This document shows, piece by piece, positions 53,981 to 62,630 of a stretch of DNA of 64,000 nt (the first letter of the stretch is position 1; each line of letters starts with the position of its first letter). A program made the translations under genes and the position numbers. The stretch lies in NCBI GenBank assembly GCA_014874475.1, contig JADBJJ010000029.1, positions 87,005 through 151,004 on the forward strand, written 5' to 3'. The notes under the pieces were generated by a model. That model did not search any database, was not told the DNA's origin, and worked only from the letters and a program-made list of their open reading frames with translations. The stretch comes from Chloroflexota bacterium. GTDB lineage: Bacteria; Chloroflexota; Anaerolineae; B4-G1; DUEL01.

Positions 53981-56290
53981 ATGACTGACCCAACCAACCC
54001 TGTTCTGGATGCCTACTGCGTTCGCTGTAAAGAGAAACGACCGTTGAAAGACCCCGAGCCGGTCTTCACCGCCGGGGGCCGCCCCGCCACGCGCGGCACC
54101 TGTCCGGTCTGCGGGACAACCCTCTTCCGGATGGGCGCCACGCCGGCCCACGAGGGCATGGACCCGCCCCCACCCCCCAAACCGGAGGGCCGGCTGGTCA
54201 TCGTGGAATCCCCCGCCAAGGCCCGCACCGTCGGTCGGTTCCTGGGCAAAGGCTATACCGTCCGCGCCTCGGTGGGCCACATCCGCGACCTGCTGCGCTC
54301 TTCTATGTCAGTGGATGTGGAGAACGACTTCAAGCCCACCTACCGGGTTCCGAAAGAGAAAAAGCATGTGGTAAAGGAACTGGCCGAGGAAGTGAAGAAG
54401 GCCGCCGAGGTCTATCTGGCCACCGACCCGGACCGGGAGGGCGAAGCCATCGCCTGGCATCTGACGGAAGCCACCGGCATCCGTTCCCACCAACTGCGCC
54501 GGGTTGTCTTCCACGAAATCACCCAGCCGGCCATAGAGGAGGCGTTTGCCCACCCGCGCGGGATTGATATGAATCTGGTCAACGCCCAGCAGGCGCGGCG
54601 AATCCTGGACCGACTGGTCGGTTACAGCCTGAGCCCGCTGCTGTGGCGCAAAGTCCGCAGCCGCCTCAGCGCCGGAAGGGTTCAGTCCGTCGCTGTGCGT
54701 ATGGTCGTGGAGCGGGAGCGGGAGATCCAGAACTTCGTCCCCGAAGAGTACTGGTCCATCCAGGCTGAACTGGCCAAACGGGAGGGCCGTCACCGTTCCT
54801 TCCTGGCGAAACTCCACCGCATCGGCGGGGAAGAGGTGAACCTGAAGGACGAGCCCGCCACCCGCGCGGTTGTGGAGGAACTGGAGCGGGCGGTCTACAT
54901 CGTCACTTCGGTCAAAGAGGGCCAGCGCCGACGACAGCCGTCGCCCCCCTTCACCACCAGCACGATGCAACAGGAGGCATCCCGGCGGCTGGGCTTCACC
55001 GCTACCCGTACTATGCGCATCGCCCAGCAACTCTACGAGGGGATTGATCTGGACGGGAGCGGGCCAGTGGGCCTCATCACGTATATGCGTACCGACTCCA
55101 CCAACGTCGCGGAACAGGCCCAGGCGGAGGCGCGCCAGTATATCGCTCGCCGGTACGGAGAGAACTTTCTCCCGCCCCAGCCCCCCGTCTACAAAACCCG
55201 GACGAAGGGCGCGCAGGAGGCCCACGAGGCTATTCGCCCTACCTCTGTCTTCCGAGAGCCGGAGGCCATCAAGGACCAACTGACCCGGGACCAGTACCGG
55301 CTCTATCAGTTAATCTGGCAGCGGTTTGTCGCCAGCCAGATGCCCGCCGCACTCTATGATACGGTGGCGGTGGAGATAGAAGCCGGAGAGGAGGTGCTCG
55401 GCACTTCTCAACGTCCCTACCTTTTCCGCGCCACCGGATCCACGCTCCGCTTCCCCGGCTTCTTGATAGTCTACGAGGAGGCAAAAGACGAGGACGTGCC
55501 GGAGGAGCCTGTCCAGCAAATCCCGCCGCTGACGGTGGGAGAGGTGCTGGACCTGGTCCGGCTGATCCCCGAACAGCACTTCACTCAGCCGCCGCCTCGC
55601 TACACCGAGGCGACGTTGGTCCGGGCGCTAGAGGAGTACGGCATCGGTCGCCCCTCCACCTACGCGCCCATCCTGGCGACCATTCAACAGCGCGGGTACG
55701 TGCGCCGGGATGGAAAGCGACTGGTCCCCACCGAGACCGGCTTCCTGGTCAACGACCTGCTGGTGGAGCACTTCCCGGAGATTATGGACTACGGCTTCAC
55801 TGCGCAGATGGAGGAGCAGTTGGATGAGATTGCCGCTGGTCAGCAGGAGTGGGTGCCCGTGGTGCAGGAGTTTTACCGCCCCTTCGCCCTTCAGATCGCC
55901 CGGGCTGACCAGCAGATAGAGAAGGTGGAACTGGAATCAGCGCAGGTGGGACGGGATTGCCCCGAATGCGGCGCGCCGCTGATGATTCGCTGGGGCCGGT
56001 ACGGGAAATTCATCGGTTGCTCTCGCTTTCCGGAATGCCGCTACACTGAAACTTGGCAGGAGAAAGTGGGGGTGACCTGCCCCCAGTGCGGTGGCGACCT
56101 GGTGGAGAAGCGGACCCGCAAGGGACGGACGGGCTACGGGTGCATCAACTATCCGACTTGCAACTTCTGGGTCTGGCAGCGACCGCTGCCCATGCCCTGC
56201 CCGGCCTGTGGCGGCCTGATGACGGAGGCCCGCAGAGGCATCGCCCGCTGCACCGCCTGCGGGGAAGAAATACCGCTAAAGGAGGAGTAG
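53981..56290 (+). CDS. topA: DNA topoisomerase I with N-terminal DUF5679-like zinc domain
   Basis: 769 aa. The extra N-terminal zinc-binding segment (AYCVRCKEKRPLKDP, TCPVCGTTLFR) is followed by TOPRIM (LVIVESPAKARTVGRFLG, ATDPDREGEAIAWHL) and the central domain (RLSAGRVQSVAVRMV, SPPFTTSTMQQEASRRLGFT). The active-site Tyr lies in GLITYMRTDS, followed by HEAIRPT and YGIGRPSTYAPIL. Three C-terminal zinc ribbons follow (CPECG, CPQCG, CPACG). Relaxes negative supercoils. ATG at 53981 chosen; a TTG two codons upstream is possible. Confidence 0.95.
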   Translation: MTDPTNPVLDAYCVRCKEKRPLKDPEPVFTAGGRPATRGTCPVCGTTLFRMGATPAHEGMDPPPPPKPEGRLVIVESPAKARTVGRFLGKGYTVRASVGHIRDLLRSSMSVDVENDFKPTYRVPKEKKHVVKELAEEVKKAAEVYLATDPDREGEAIAWHLTEATGIRSHQLRRVVFHEITQPAIEEAFAHPRGIDMNLVNAQQARRILDRLVGYSLSPLLWRKVRSRLSAGRVQSVAVRMVVEREREIQNFVPEEYWSIQAELAKREGRHRSFLAKLHRIGGEEVNLKDEPATRAVVEELERAVYIVTSVKEGQRRRQPSPPFTTSTMQQEASRRLGFTATRTMRIAQQLYEGIDLDGSGPVGLITYMRTDSTNVAEQAQAEARQYIARRYGENFLPPQPPVYKTRTKGAQEAHEAIRPTSVFREPEAIKDQLTRDQYRLYQLIWQRFVASQMPAALYDTVAVEIEAGEEVLGTSQRPYLFRATGSTLRFPGFLIVYEEAKDEDVPEEPVQQIPPLTVGEVLDLVRLIPEQHFTQPPPRYTEATLVRALEEYGIGRPSTYAPILATIQQRGYVRRDGKRLVPTETGFLVNDLLVEHFPEIMDYGFTAQMEEQLDEIAAGQQEWVPVVQEFYRPFALQIARADQQIEKVELESAQVGRDCPECGAPLMIRWGRYGKFIGCSRFPECRYTETWQEKVGVTCPQCGGDLVEKRTRKGRTGYGCINYPTCNFWVWQRPLPMPCPACGGLMTEARRGIARCTACGEEIPLKEE

Positions 56291-56295
56291 GACGC

Positions 56296-56405
56296 AGATA
56301 AGCGGATCAACGCGGATATTTAATAATCTGTGTAATCCGTGTAAATCTGCGTAAATCTGTGTTCCATTTCTCTGATAATCTGTGTAAATCCGCGTCTCTT
56401 CGCGT
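56296..56405. repeat. Decayed tandem repeat, AATCTGTGTAA(A)TC units
   Basis: AATCTGTGTAATCCGTG, AAATCTGCGTAAATCTGTGT and ATAATCTGTGTAAATCCGCG recur within about 110 bp in an unusually AT-rich spacer between topA and the next gene. No hairpin terminator was recognised. Confidence 0.55.
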
Positions 56406-56429
56406 TCTATTTCTCAGGAAAGGAGTCCA

Positions 56430-56705
56430 ATGGCCCAGGAACCCTCTGATAACGGCTACACCGTTGTCGTCCGGGTCATTCAGCGGAAGGGCCACTGCGC
56501 CGCTGGCCATCAGGTCGGCGACGAGGTGGTCTTTGATGGGATGACTGTCCAGGGCAAAATCTGCATCAGTGCGCTCTACTCTATCCTGCCCAAAGTTTTC
56601 GCCATGCGCTACGGGGCGACCTTCCCCTGGCTGAAAGACCCGGACGTTGCCACCCACGCCTGCCCTGACGCCTCTGTCTTCTTTAAGGTTTGGCGCATCC
56701 GGTGA
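56430..56705 (+). CDS. TIGR04076-like conserved protein
   Basis: 91 aa. VIQRKGHCAAGHQVGDEVVF, ICISALYSILPKVFAMRYGA and HACPDASVFFKVWRI match the small TIGR04076 family. The conserved Cys residues (HCAAGH, KICI, ACPD) suggest a metal or redox site. SD AAAGGAG. Overlaps the next gene's GTG start by 4 nt. Confidence 0.8.
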   Translation: MAQEPSDNGYTVVVRVIQRKGHCAAGHQVGDEVVFDGMTVQGKICISALYSILPKVFAMRYGATFPWLKDPDVATHACPDASVFFKVWRIR

Positions 56706-57754
56706 AGCGACTGGCCCTCTGGACCCTCTGCCTGCTCCTGCTACTGGCGGCCTGCCGGGCCCCCGGCGCGACCCGCCCGAGCATCAAAATCGGGCTGGTC
56801 GCCCCTTTTGAGGGTCGCTACCGCTACGTGGGCTACGGCCTCTTCGCCGCCGTCCGGCTGGCCTTGCGGGAGGCCAACACAGCGGGTGGGGTCGGCACCC
56901 CCGCCTACTCCGTAGAACTGGTCGCCTACGACGACGGCGCCGACCCCGAAATGGCCCGCCAGCAGGCGGAGAAACTGGCGGTGGACCCGCAGGTCGTGGT
57001 GGTCATCGGTCACTTCCGGGAGGGGACGACGCGCGCGGCGCTCCCCGTCTACGCCCGGGAAGGGCTGCCGCTGCTGGCCCCGGCGGTGCTGGACCCGGCG
57101 CTGGTATCCGGGCCAGGGACGGTGGTCCGCATCGGTCCGGACGCGGACGAACTGGCGGCCCGGATGCTGGAGGGTGCGACGGAGGCCGGGCTGGTCACCG
57201 ACGGCGGCCCGCTGGGGGAGGCGCTGAGGCGAGCGGCGGCGGAGCGCGGGTTGCCCCTCCGGCCGGTCGGCCCGCCCGCCGATGTAGCCCGCTGGAGCGC
57301 CCTTCCGCCCGTCCTCTTCTGCGACGCGCCGCCCGTGGATTGCGGCGAGATGCTGGTTGCCCTGCGCGCCCGTGGCTGGTCGGGGGAATTCGTTGGCGGG
57401 CCGGACCTGGCCGCCGACGAGTTCCGGGCCGTCGCCGGAGATGCGGCGACCGGCGTCCGCGCGGTGACCCCCTGGCCTTACCCCCGGAATCTGCCCGATT
57501 GTGCCGACTTCGTCGCCGCCTGCAGTGAAATCTCTCTGGGCATCCCCCCCGGCGACCTGGCGCTCCCGGCGTATGCAGCGGCCCGGCTTGCCCTCCGCGC
57601 AGTAGAGTGGGCCATCGCGCGGGACGGCCAACCTTCCCGTCCCGGCGTCGCCGCCGCCCTGACCACCCTCGCCGCCGAACCCCTCACCTACCCCTGCGGC
57701 GAATGGACGAGGGACGACGGAACACAGACGCAGGCCAAGGGCCACGGACGATGA
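56702..57754 (+). CDS. Branched-chain amino-acid-type substrate-binding lipoprotein
   Basis: 350 aa from the GTG at 56702. The signal peptide LALWTLCLLLLLAAC has lipobox LAAC. The periplasmic-binding fold (Peripla_BP_6/LivJ type) shows IKIGLVAPFEGRYRYVGYGL, LREANTAGGV, VELVAYDDGADPEMARQQAE and VVVIGHFREGTTRAALPVYA. No permease or ATPase genes are near, so it may be an orphan binding protein or serve a remote transporter. Translationally coupled to the TIGR04076-like gene. Confidence 0.82.
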   Translation: MKRLALWTLCLLLLLAACRAPGATRPSIKIGLVAPFEGRYRYVGYGLFAAVRLALREANTAGGVGTPAYSVELVAYDDGADPEMARQQAEKLAVDPQVVVVIGHFREGTTRAALPVYAREGLPLLAPAVLDPALVSGPGTVVRIGPDADELAARMLEGATEAGLVTDGGPLGEALRRAAAERGLPLRPVGPPADVARWSALPPVLFCDAPPVDCGEMLVALRARGWSGEFVGGPDLAADEFRAVAGDAATGVRAVTPWPYPRNLPDCADFVAACSEISLGIPPGDLALPAYAAARLALRAVEWAIARDGQPSRPGVAAALTTLAAEPLTYPCGEWTRDDGTQTQAKGHGR

Positions 57755-57894
57755 GCCGATGATCGTTGCATTCTGTTCGCAGTGCGGCACGGGACGAAGT
57801 GAGACGTCGCTTTAGCACCCTTTCGCTTTGGGGCTGGCTGTGAGCATTTTCACTGATTCGTTCGTCGCGCGGCCTGGAACGGAGGAGTGCTGCT

Positions 57895-59121
57895 TTGGCG
57901 CCACAGACCCGCTCTGAGCAACCGTTCACTCTCCTCCATCTGGCCCTGTTGGTCAGCGAGATGCTGGCCCGCATTCCGCCCCTTTCGGTCGCCCCTGCGC
58001 TGGCGGGGATGGCCGCCATCGGCGCCTGGCCATGGGGCCAGCCGTCTCTCCAGACGGCAATAGGCCTCTGCCTGGGAGTTGCCATTATCGGGGACGGCGT
58101 CTCCCTGGCCCTGCTGCCCCGCAAAGGCCGATCGTTTGGCCCGGTCACGCCGCCCCTGCTGGCTCTGGCCTTCCTGCGGGCCGCGCTGGCCTTCGCCCTG
58201 GGAATGGCGGAGGCGAGGATAGATGCACGGGCGGGACTTGCTGCCGCTCCATCAGCGGTCCCTCTGGCCGTTCTGACGGTCGTCCTCCAGGCGGGTATCA
58301 CCGCCATCCAACTCTATGCCACCTGGGTGGAGCCGTTCCGCCTAACCGTCACCGTCCTGGAAATCCCGTCTCCCAGACTGCAGGGCGGTGAGCCACTGCG
58401 GGTGCTCCACCTTTCGGATATCCACTTTGAGGGCTGGACTCCCCGGGAGCGACAGTTGCTGGAGATAGCGCGGTCGCTGGCCCCCGACCTGATTTTTCTG
58501 ACGGGCGACTACCTGAACCTCTCTTCGGTGGATAACGGCCCGGCCCGGCAGGGGGTACGGGACCTGCTGGCCCAACTGGTCGCCGTCGCCCCGACCTGGG
58601 CCATCATCGGTAGCCCGCCCGTGGACCGCCCGGACGTGGTCCCCCAAATCTTCGTCGGACTTCCTATCACATGGCTGGTGGACGAGGTGGCGGAAGTGGA
58701 AGTGAAAGGTCACCATCTGCGGCTGATCGGTATCCGCTGCACGGCCGACCATCGGCGGGATGGAGAGCGGCTGCGCCGGCTGATGGAGAGCACGCGTTCT
58801 CATCCCACCCCCGACGACGTCAATGAGGGATCGGAGAGATTCCAGATTCTCCTCTACCACTCCCCGGACCTCTTCCCGGTGGCGGCGGAGTTGGGGATAG
58901 ACCTGCACCTGGCAGGACACACGCACGGCGGACAACTCCGCCTGCCCCTCTTCGGCGCTCTGGTCACCAGTTCGGCCTTCTGGAAACGGTACGAGGCGGG
59001 GCTCTATCGCAACGGTCGGTCTACCCTCTACGTGAGCCGGGGGATTGGGCTGGAGGGGATGGGAGCGCCCCGTGCCCGCTTCCTCTCCCCGCCGGAGATC
59101 GTCCTCCTGCAGATTGTCTGA
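57895..59121 (+). CDS. Membrane metallophosphoesterase-like protein with degenerate GNH motif
   Basis: 408 aa from a TTG with GGAGGAG upstream. Four or so hydrophobic helices fill residues 1-150. The calcineurin-like domain follows: LHLSDIHFEGW (DxH), FLTGDYLNLSS (GD), then WAIIGSPPVDRPD where GNH[DE] is expected, LLYHSPDLFP (H) and LAGHTHGGQLRLP (GHTH). The missing Asn-His should weaken or alter catalysis. The overall plan resembles YkuE/YaeI-type membrane phosphoesterases. Confidence 0.8.
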   Translation: MAPQTRSEQPFTLLHLALLVSEMLARIPPLSVAPALAGMAAIGAWPWGQPSLQTAIGLCLGVAIIGDGVSLALLPRKGRSFGPVTPPLLALAFLRAALAFALGMAEARIDARAGLAAAPSAVPLAVLTVVLQAGITAIQLYATWVEPFRLTVTVLEIPSPRLQGGEPLRVLHLSDIHFEGWTPRERQLLEIARSLAPDLIFLTGDYLNLSSVDNGPARQGVRDLLAQLVAVAPTWAIIGSPPVDRPDVVPQIFVGLPITWLVDEVAEVEVKGHHLRLIGIRCTADHRRDGERLRRLMESTRSHPTPDDVNEGSERFQILLYHSPDLFPVAAELGIDLHLAGHTHGGQLRLPLFGALVTSSAFWKRYEAGLYRNGRSTLYVSRGIGLEGMGAPRARFLSPPEIVLLQIV

Positions 59122-59130
59122 AAACTGTGG

Positions 59131-59215
59131 ACCCCAACCCCTTCTCTTCCGGCCGCAGGCTGAGGGGAGAGGGGGGATCAAGGAGGGTGAGGGGCAAAAC
59201 AGCCCCTGGCAGCAT
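59131..59215. repeat. GC-rich intergenic palindromic repeat
   Basis: AACCCCTTCTCTTCCGG opposes GAGGGGAGAGGGG and is followed by GGGTGAGGGG. Same family as the palindromes near 20610 and 62070. Confidence 0.5.
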
Positions 59216-59257
59216 AAGGTGTTGGGGTTATCTCAGTGCATTCAGAGGTCGCCCAAT

Positions 59258-60451
59258 ATGAACACTTTCCTGACCCACCTGGAATGCTCCCTATGCGGCA
59301 AAACGTTTGATGCCGACCGCCTCTGGCAGGCCTGCCCCGATTGCGGACGACCGCTCCTGGCCCGATACGACCTGGACGCAGCGCGGCGGCTGGGGCGGGA
59401 GCGCTTGATCCGCCCCGAGCCTTCCCTCTGGCGCTACCAGGCCCTCCTGCCGGTGCGGGATACGGCCCACATCGTCACTCTGGGCGAGGGATTCACCCCC
59501 CTGCTCCCTGCCCGACGGTTGGGTGCGGAACTGGGGATGCCCCGCCTCTACATCAAGGAGGAGAGCCTCAACCCGACCGGATCCTTCAAAGCGCGCGGAC
59601 TGGCGGTGGCTGTCTCCCGGGCCCGGGAACTGGGAGCGAGAGAAATGGTCATCCCGTCGGCGGGGAACGCGGGAGGGGCCGCCGCCGCCTATGCCGCCCG
59701 CGCCGGCCTCCGTCTCCACGTCTTTATGCCCCGCGACGTCCCGGCCCCCTTCCTGGCAGAATGCCGTGCCCTGGGCGCAGAGGTCACCCTGGTGGACGGC
59801 CTCATCACCGACTGCGGTCGGGAGGCCCGGAGACTGGCGGGAGAGCACGGCTGGTTTGACCTCTCCACGCTGAAGGAGCCGTACCGGCTGGAGGGGAAAA
59901 AGACGATGGGGTACGAACTGGCCGAGCAATTGGGCTGGGATCTGCCCGACGTCATCCTCTATCCCACCGGCGGTGGAACCGGGCTGGTGGGGATGTGGAA
60001 GGCGTTTGAGGAGATGGCCCAACTGGGCTGGATTGGAGACCGTCGCCCGCGCATGGTGACCGTCCAGAGCACTGGCTGTGCGCCTATTGTACGGGCGTTC
60101 CATGCCGGAGAGGAGTTCGCTGCTCCCTGGGAGAACGCGCAGACCGTCGCGGCTGGGCTGCGGGTCCCGGCGGCGGTGGGGGACTTCCTCATCCTGCGGG
60201 CCCTGCGAGCCAGCGGCGGGACCGCCGTTGCGGTCTCCGACGAGGCGCTGCTGGAAGCCCAGAAATGGATGGGCCGGACAGAGGGGGTCTTCGCCTGCCC
60301 GGAGGGCGGCGCGACGTTGGCTGCGTTGAAGGTTCTGCTGGAGGAGGGTTGGATAGACCCCGGCGAGCGGGTGGTCCTCTTTAACACCGGGAGCGGGCTG
60401 AAATACCCCTTCCCCTCTCCCATCGAGAGAAGGGAAGGAGTGGCAGCGTAG
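59258..60451 (+). CDS. thrC: Threonine synthase
   Basis: 397 aa from the ATG at 59258. The N-terminal zinc-ribbon-like segment (LECSLCGKTFD, ACPDCGRPL) precedes the PLP fold: EESLNPTGSFKARGLAVAVS with the Schiff-base Lys, PSAGNAGGAAAAYAARAGL, GYELAEQLGWDLPDVILYPT, GGGTGLVGMWKAFEEM and the C-terminal VLFNTGSGLKYP. Converts O-phosphohomoserine to threonine. The ribbon is typical of thermophile/Chloroflexota ThrC. Frame open upstream but only through the repeat. Confidence 0.93.
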   Translation: MNTFLTHLECSLCGKTFDADRLWQACPDCGRPLLARYDLDAARRLGRERLIRPEPSLWRYQALLPVRDTAHIVTLGEGFTPLLPARRLGAELGMPRLYIKEESLNPTGSFKARGLAVAVSRARELGAREMVIPSAGNAGGAAAAYAARAGLRLHVFMPRDVPAPFLAECRALGAEVTLVDGLITDCGREARRLAGEHGWFDLSTLKEPYRLEGKKTMGYELAEQLGWDLPDVILYPTGGGTGLVGMWKAFEEMAQLGWIGDRRPRMVTVQSTGCAPIVRAFHAGEEFAAPWENAQTVAAGLRVPAAVGDFLILRALRASGGTAVAVSDEALLEAQKWMGRTEGVFACPEGGATLAALKVLLEEGWIDPGERVVLFNTGSGLKYPFPSPIERREGVAA

Positions 60452-60471
60452 CCGCAGGGGCTGGGGTGAGG

Positions 60472-62034
60472 TCAGTAATTCCGCAGCACCAGCGGCAGGT
60501 AGGCGTACATCCGCCGCTCGTCTGCGCCGATGTCGGGCAGTGTGCCGATGGGGCGCGGGTCGCCGTCAATGTCAATCGTCACAGTAGTGAGCACACCCGC
60601 GTCAATCGCCGCCGAGCCGGGGCCGAGGTGGTAGTCTCCGGCTGCCGGATTGACGAAGCGCGGGTCGCCGCTCACCGGATTGGTGCCCTGGATGCCAGGG
60701 TAGGTGTTGGCCCAGAACAGATTGTGATCGGCGCTTACGGTGGCGCTGGTCGGGGAGACATTGGTGATGCCCCACGTGGCGCTGACGGCGATCGTGTTGG
60801 TGACGAACAACGTCGTGTAACCGGCCACGTAGATGCCGCTTCCCCCGCCGGGGCCGACCAGCGTGTTGTGGATCAACGTGGCCGTCAGCGCCTGCCCGCT
60901 CTGCCCCTCGGCGCGGATCACCTGCGAGCCGCTGCGGGCGACGATGTTGTTCGCCAGCGTCGCCACTCCGGGGCCGCTGAACAGTTCCACGCCGATGGCC
61001 GTTGCGTTGCTGATCACCTGATTGCTTTCTAGGCGTGGTTGGCCGCGGCTCAGCCAGATCGCACTTTGCCCGTGATTTTCGGCGATCTGGTTGCCGGAGT
61101 ATGTACCGGAAGCGCTCCAGAGATGGATGGCCGCGCCAGGGTAGTTTGTCCCTGAGGGATTGACCCAGTTGCCGCGCAGTATGTTACCCTCAACGGTCGG
61201 CGCTCCGTAATATACCGAGATGCCCCCGCCCCAGCAGTTGGTGGCTTGCAGGGTAGCATAGTTGTTCAAGAACTGGTTGGCGCGCACTTGAGCACTGCTG
61301 CTGTTCAAGTGCAGCCCGCCGCCGTCGCCAAAGCCTGTCAGACGCGCCGTGTTGCTGATGATGACGTTGCCGCTGATCACCGCGCCATGCGCGTTTTTGA
61401 GATATAGCCCTCCGCCGTAGCCGGTTCCGCTGCCAGCAGCCGACGCCACGTTGTCGGTGATGGTGCTGTTCACGATGAGCGGGCTGGCTGCGTAGACAAA
61501 GATGCCCCCGCCGCAGCCGGAGGCCGTGCCGTGAATGGACGGACACTCGTCAGTCTGCCCGGCGGCGTTGCCGTGCGCGATGACCAGGCCATCCAGGGTG
61601 GGAGCGACGCTGCCGGTGATGACCACCACCCGCCCCAGCCCTTGCGCGTCCAGCGTGGTCGGCTGGGTGAGGGGAAAAGATGTGCCCCAGTTTGTCGTGG
61701 TGTAACCGCCACGGATCGTCACCGACTTGGCGATGTACACCACCTGGGTCATTCCACTGCTCGCCTGCACACCGGTATAGACCCCCGTGGCGACGCGGAT
61801 TTCGTCGTTAGCGGCGGCCTGGTTGACGGCATGCTGGACGGTGCGGCAGGGGTCGGTGCTCGTCTTGCAGTCGTTGAGCACAAAGAGACCGCCGCCAACA
61901 GGGATGGCGTTTCTGCCAGTGGTCGCCACGTAGCGGAGAGAACCTGCGGCGTCGGCGCGGGCGGTTGGCAGTGCCAGCAGCAGGGCCAGCCCCAGACCGA
62001 AAGCGAAAGCCAGAAACAAATGTTGGGATTTCAT
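60472..62034 (-). CDS. Secreted right-handed beta-helix protein with YLPLVLRN tail
   Basis: 520 aa. Signal peptide LFLAFAFGLGLALLLALPTARA. The pectate-lyase-like parallel beta-helix begins with DPCRTVQHAVNQAAANDEIR and continues through many NxI/NxF ladder repeats (NTIVAR..., VISNATAIGVELF). It has a late segment GDPRFVNPAAGDYHLGPGSA typical of choice-of-anchor proteins, and the C-terminal [11 protein letters not shown]. Probably a surface carbohydrate-binding or lyase-like protein; no catalytic residues identified. Confidence 0.82.
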   Translation of the reverse strand: MKSQHLFLAFAFGLGLALLLALPTARADAAGSLRYVATTGRNAIPVGGGLFVLNDCKTSTDPCRTVQHAVNQAAANDEIRVATGVYTGVQASSGMTQVVYIAKSVTIRGGYTTTNWGTSFPLTQPTTLDAQGLGRVVVITGSVAPTLDGLVIAHGNAAGQTDECPSIHGTASGCGGGIFVYAASPLIVNSTITDNVASAAGSGTGYGGGLYLKNAHGAVISGNVIISNTARLTGFGDGGGLHLNSSSAQVRANQFLNNYATLQATNCWGGGISVYYGAPTVEGNILRGNWVNPSGTNYPGAAIHLWSASGTYSGNQIAENHGQSAIWLSRGQPRLESNQVISNATAIGVELFSGPGVATLANNIVARSGSQVIRAEGQSGQALTATLIHNTLVGPGGGSGIYVAGYTTLFVTNTIAVSATWGITNVSPTSATVSADHNLFWANTYPGIQGTNPVSGDPRFVNPAAGDYHLGPGSAAIDAGVLTTVTIDIDGDPRPIGTLPDIGADERRMYAYLPLVLRNY

Positions 62035-62049
62035 TGTGATCTCCTCTGA

Positions 62050-62125
62050 CCCTCACTCTACCCCCTGGCCCCCTCCCCTCTCCCGAGATCGGGAGAGGGG
62101 AGGGGGAACGGGGGAGGGGTGAGGG
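62050..62125. repeat. Perfect 18-bp-stem GC-rich palindrome
   Basis: CCCCCTCCCCTCTCCCGA (62069-62086) pairs perfectly with 62089-62106 across GA. Flanked by CCCTCAC and GTGAGGG. Strongest member of the dispersed palindrome family. Confidence 0.75.
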
Positions 62126-62152
62126 CTAGTAATTCCGCAGCACCAGGGGCAT
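62126..62152 (-). pseudogene. Relic of a [17 protein letters not shown] 3' end
   Basis: On the minus strand this reads MPLVLRNY followed by TAG, nearly identical in DNA to the end of the beta-helix gene at 60472. No upstream coding frame remains, so only the tail of a lost or recombined gene is left. Confidence 0.6.
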
Positions 62153-62257
62153 AGCAGGCGCACAAGCGTACTTTCTCACTTCTCTCCGGAGCGCGATGGT
62201 GCGCGACGGGCGCCTGTGCTCTGCGGCCCATTACCGGCGAATGCCGATGCATATAGA

Positions 62258-62292
62258 GCAGGTGCCAGGCACCGGCAATGCCTGGCACCTGC
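62258..62292. repeat. 14-bp perfect inverted repeat
   Basis: GCAGGTGCCAGGCA and TGCCTGGCACCTGC with a CCGGCAA loop, no T-tract on either strand, so not a typical terminator. The rest of 62153-62330 shows no gene. Confidence 0.65.
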
Positions 62293-62330
62293 ATTGGCCC
62301 GAAGGTGGGGCCGGGACGCACGCCGCAGGT

Positions 62331-62621
62331 TCAGGAGGAGTAGTTCCTTAGCACCAGCGGCAGGTAGATTCTGTACTGCACCGCTGCGCCGCACCAGTAG
62401 CCCAGACAGATGCCGTAGTTGGTGCTGGAGGCAACACCGATGGCGGATTGGCCGACGGTGAAGTTGACGGCGTAGTTTGTGGAGTTAGCCGGCCCGCCGC
62501 CCCCGCCGGTCAGCGGGGTGAACCAGTCCAGGCGGTAGTTGGTGGAGGACATTGCCAGGGCACCACCGACAATGCTCAACACAATGAGGAAGGAAAGCGA
62601 GAGCGCAATTTTTGCTTTCAT
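62331..62621 (-). CDS. Small secreted protein with YLPLVLRN tail
   Basis: 96 aa. Signal peptide MKAKIALSLSFLIVLSIVGG with cleavage near ALA. Ser/Asn/Gly-rich repeats (SSTNYRLDWF, NSTNYAVNFTVGQSAIGVAS, STNYGICLGYW) and the terminal [14 protein letters not shown]. The three STNY units suggest a short beta repeat. Function unknown. 9 bp downstream of the next secreted gene; likely one operon. Confidence 0.72.
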   Translation of the reverse strand: MKAKIALSLSFLIVLSIVGGALAMSSTNYRLDWFTPLTGGGGGPANSTNYAVNFTVGQSAIGVASSTNYGICLGYWCGAAVQYRIYLPLVLRNYSS

Positions 62622-62630
62622 CTCTCCCTC

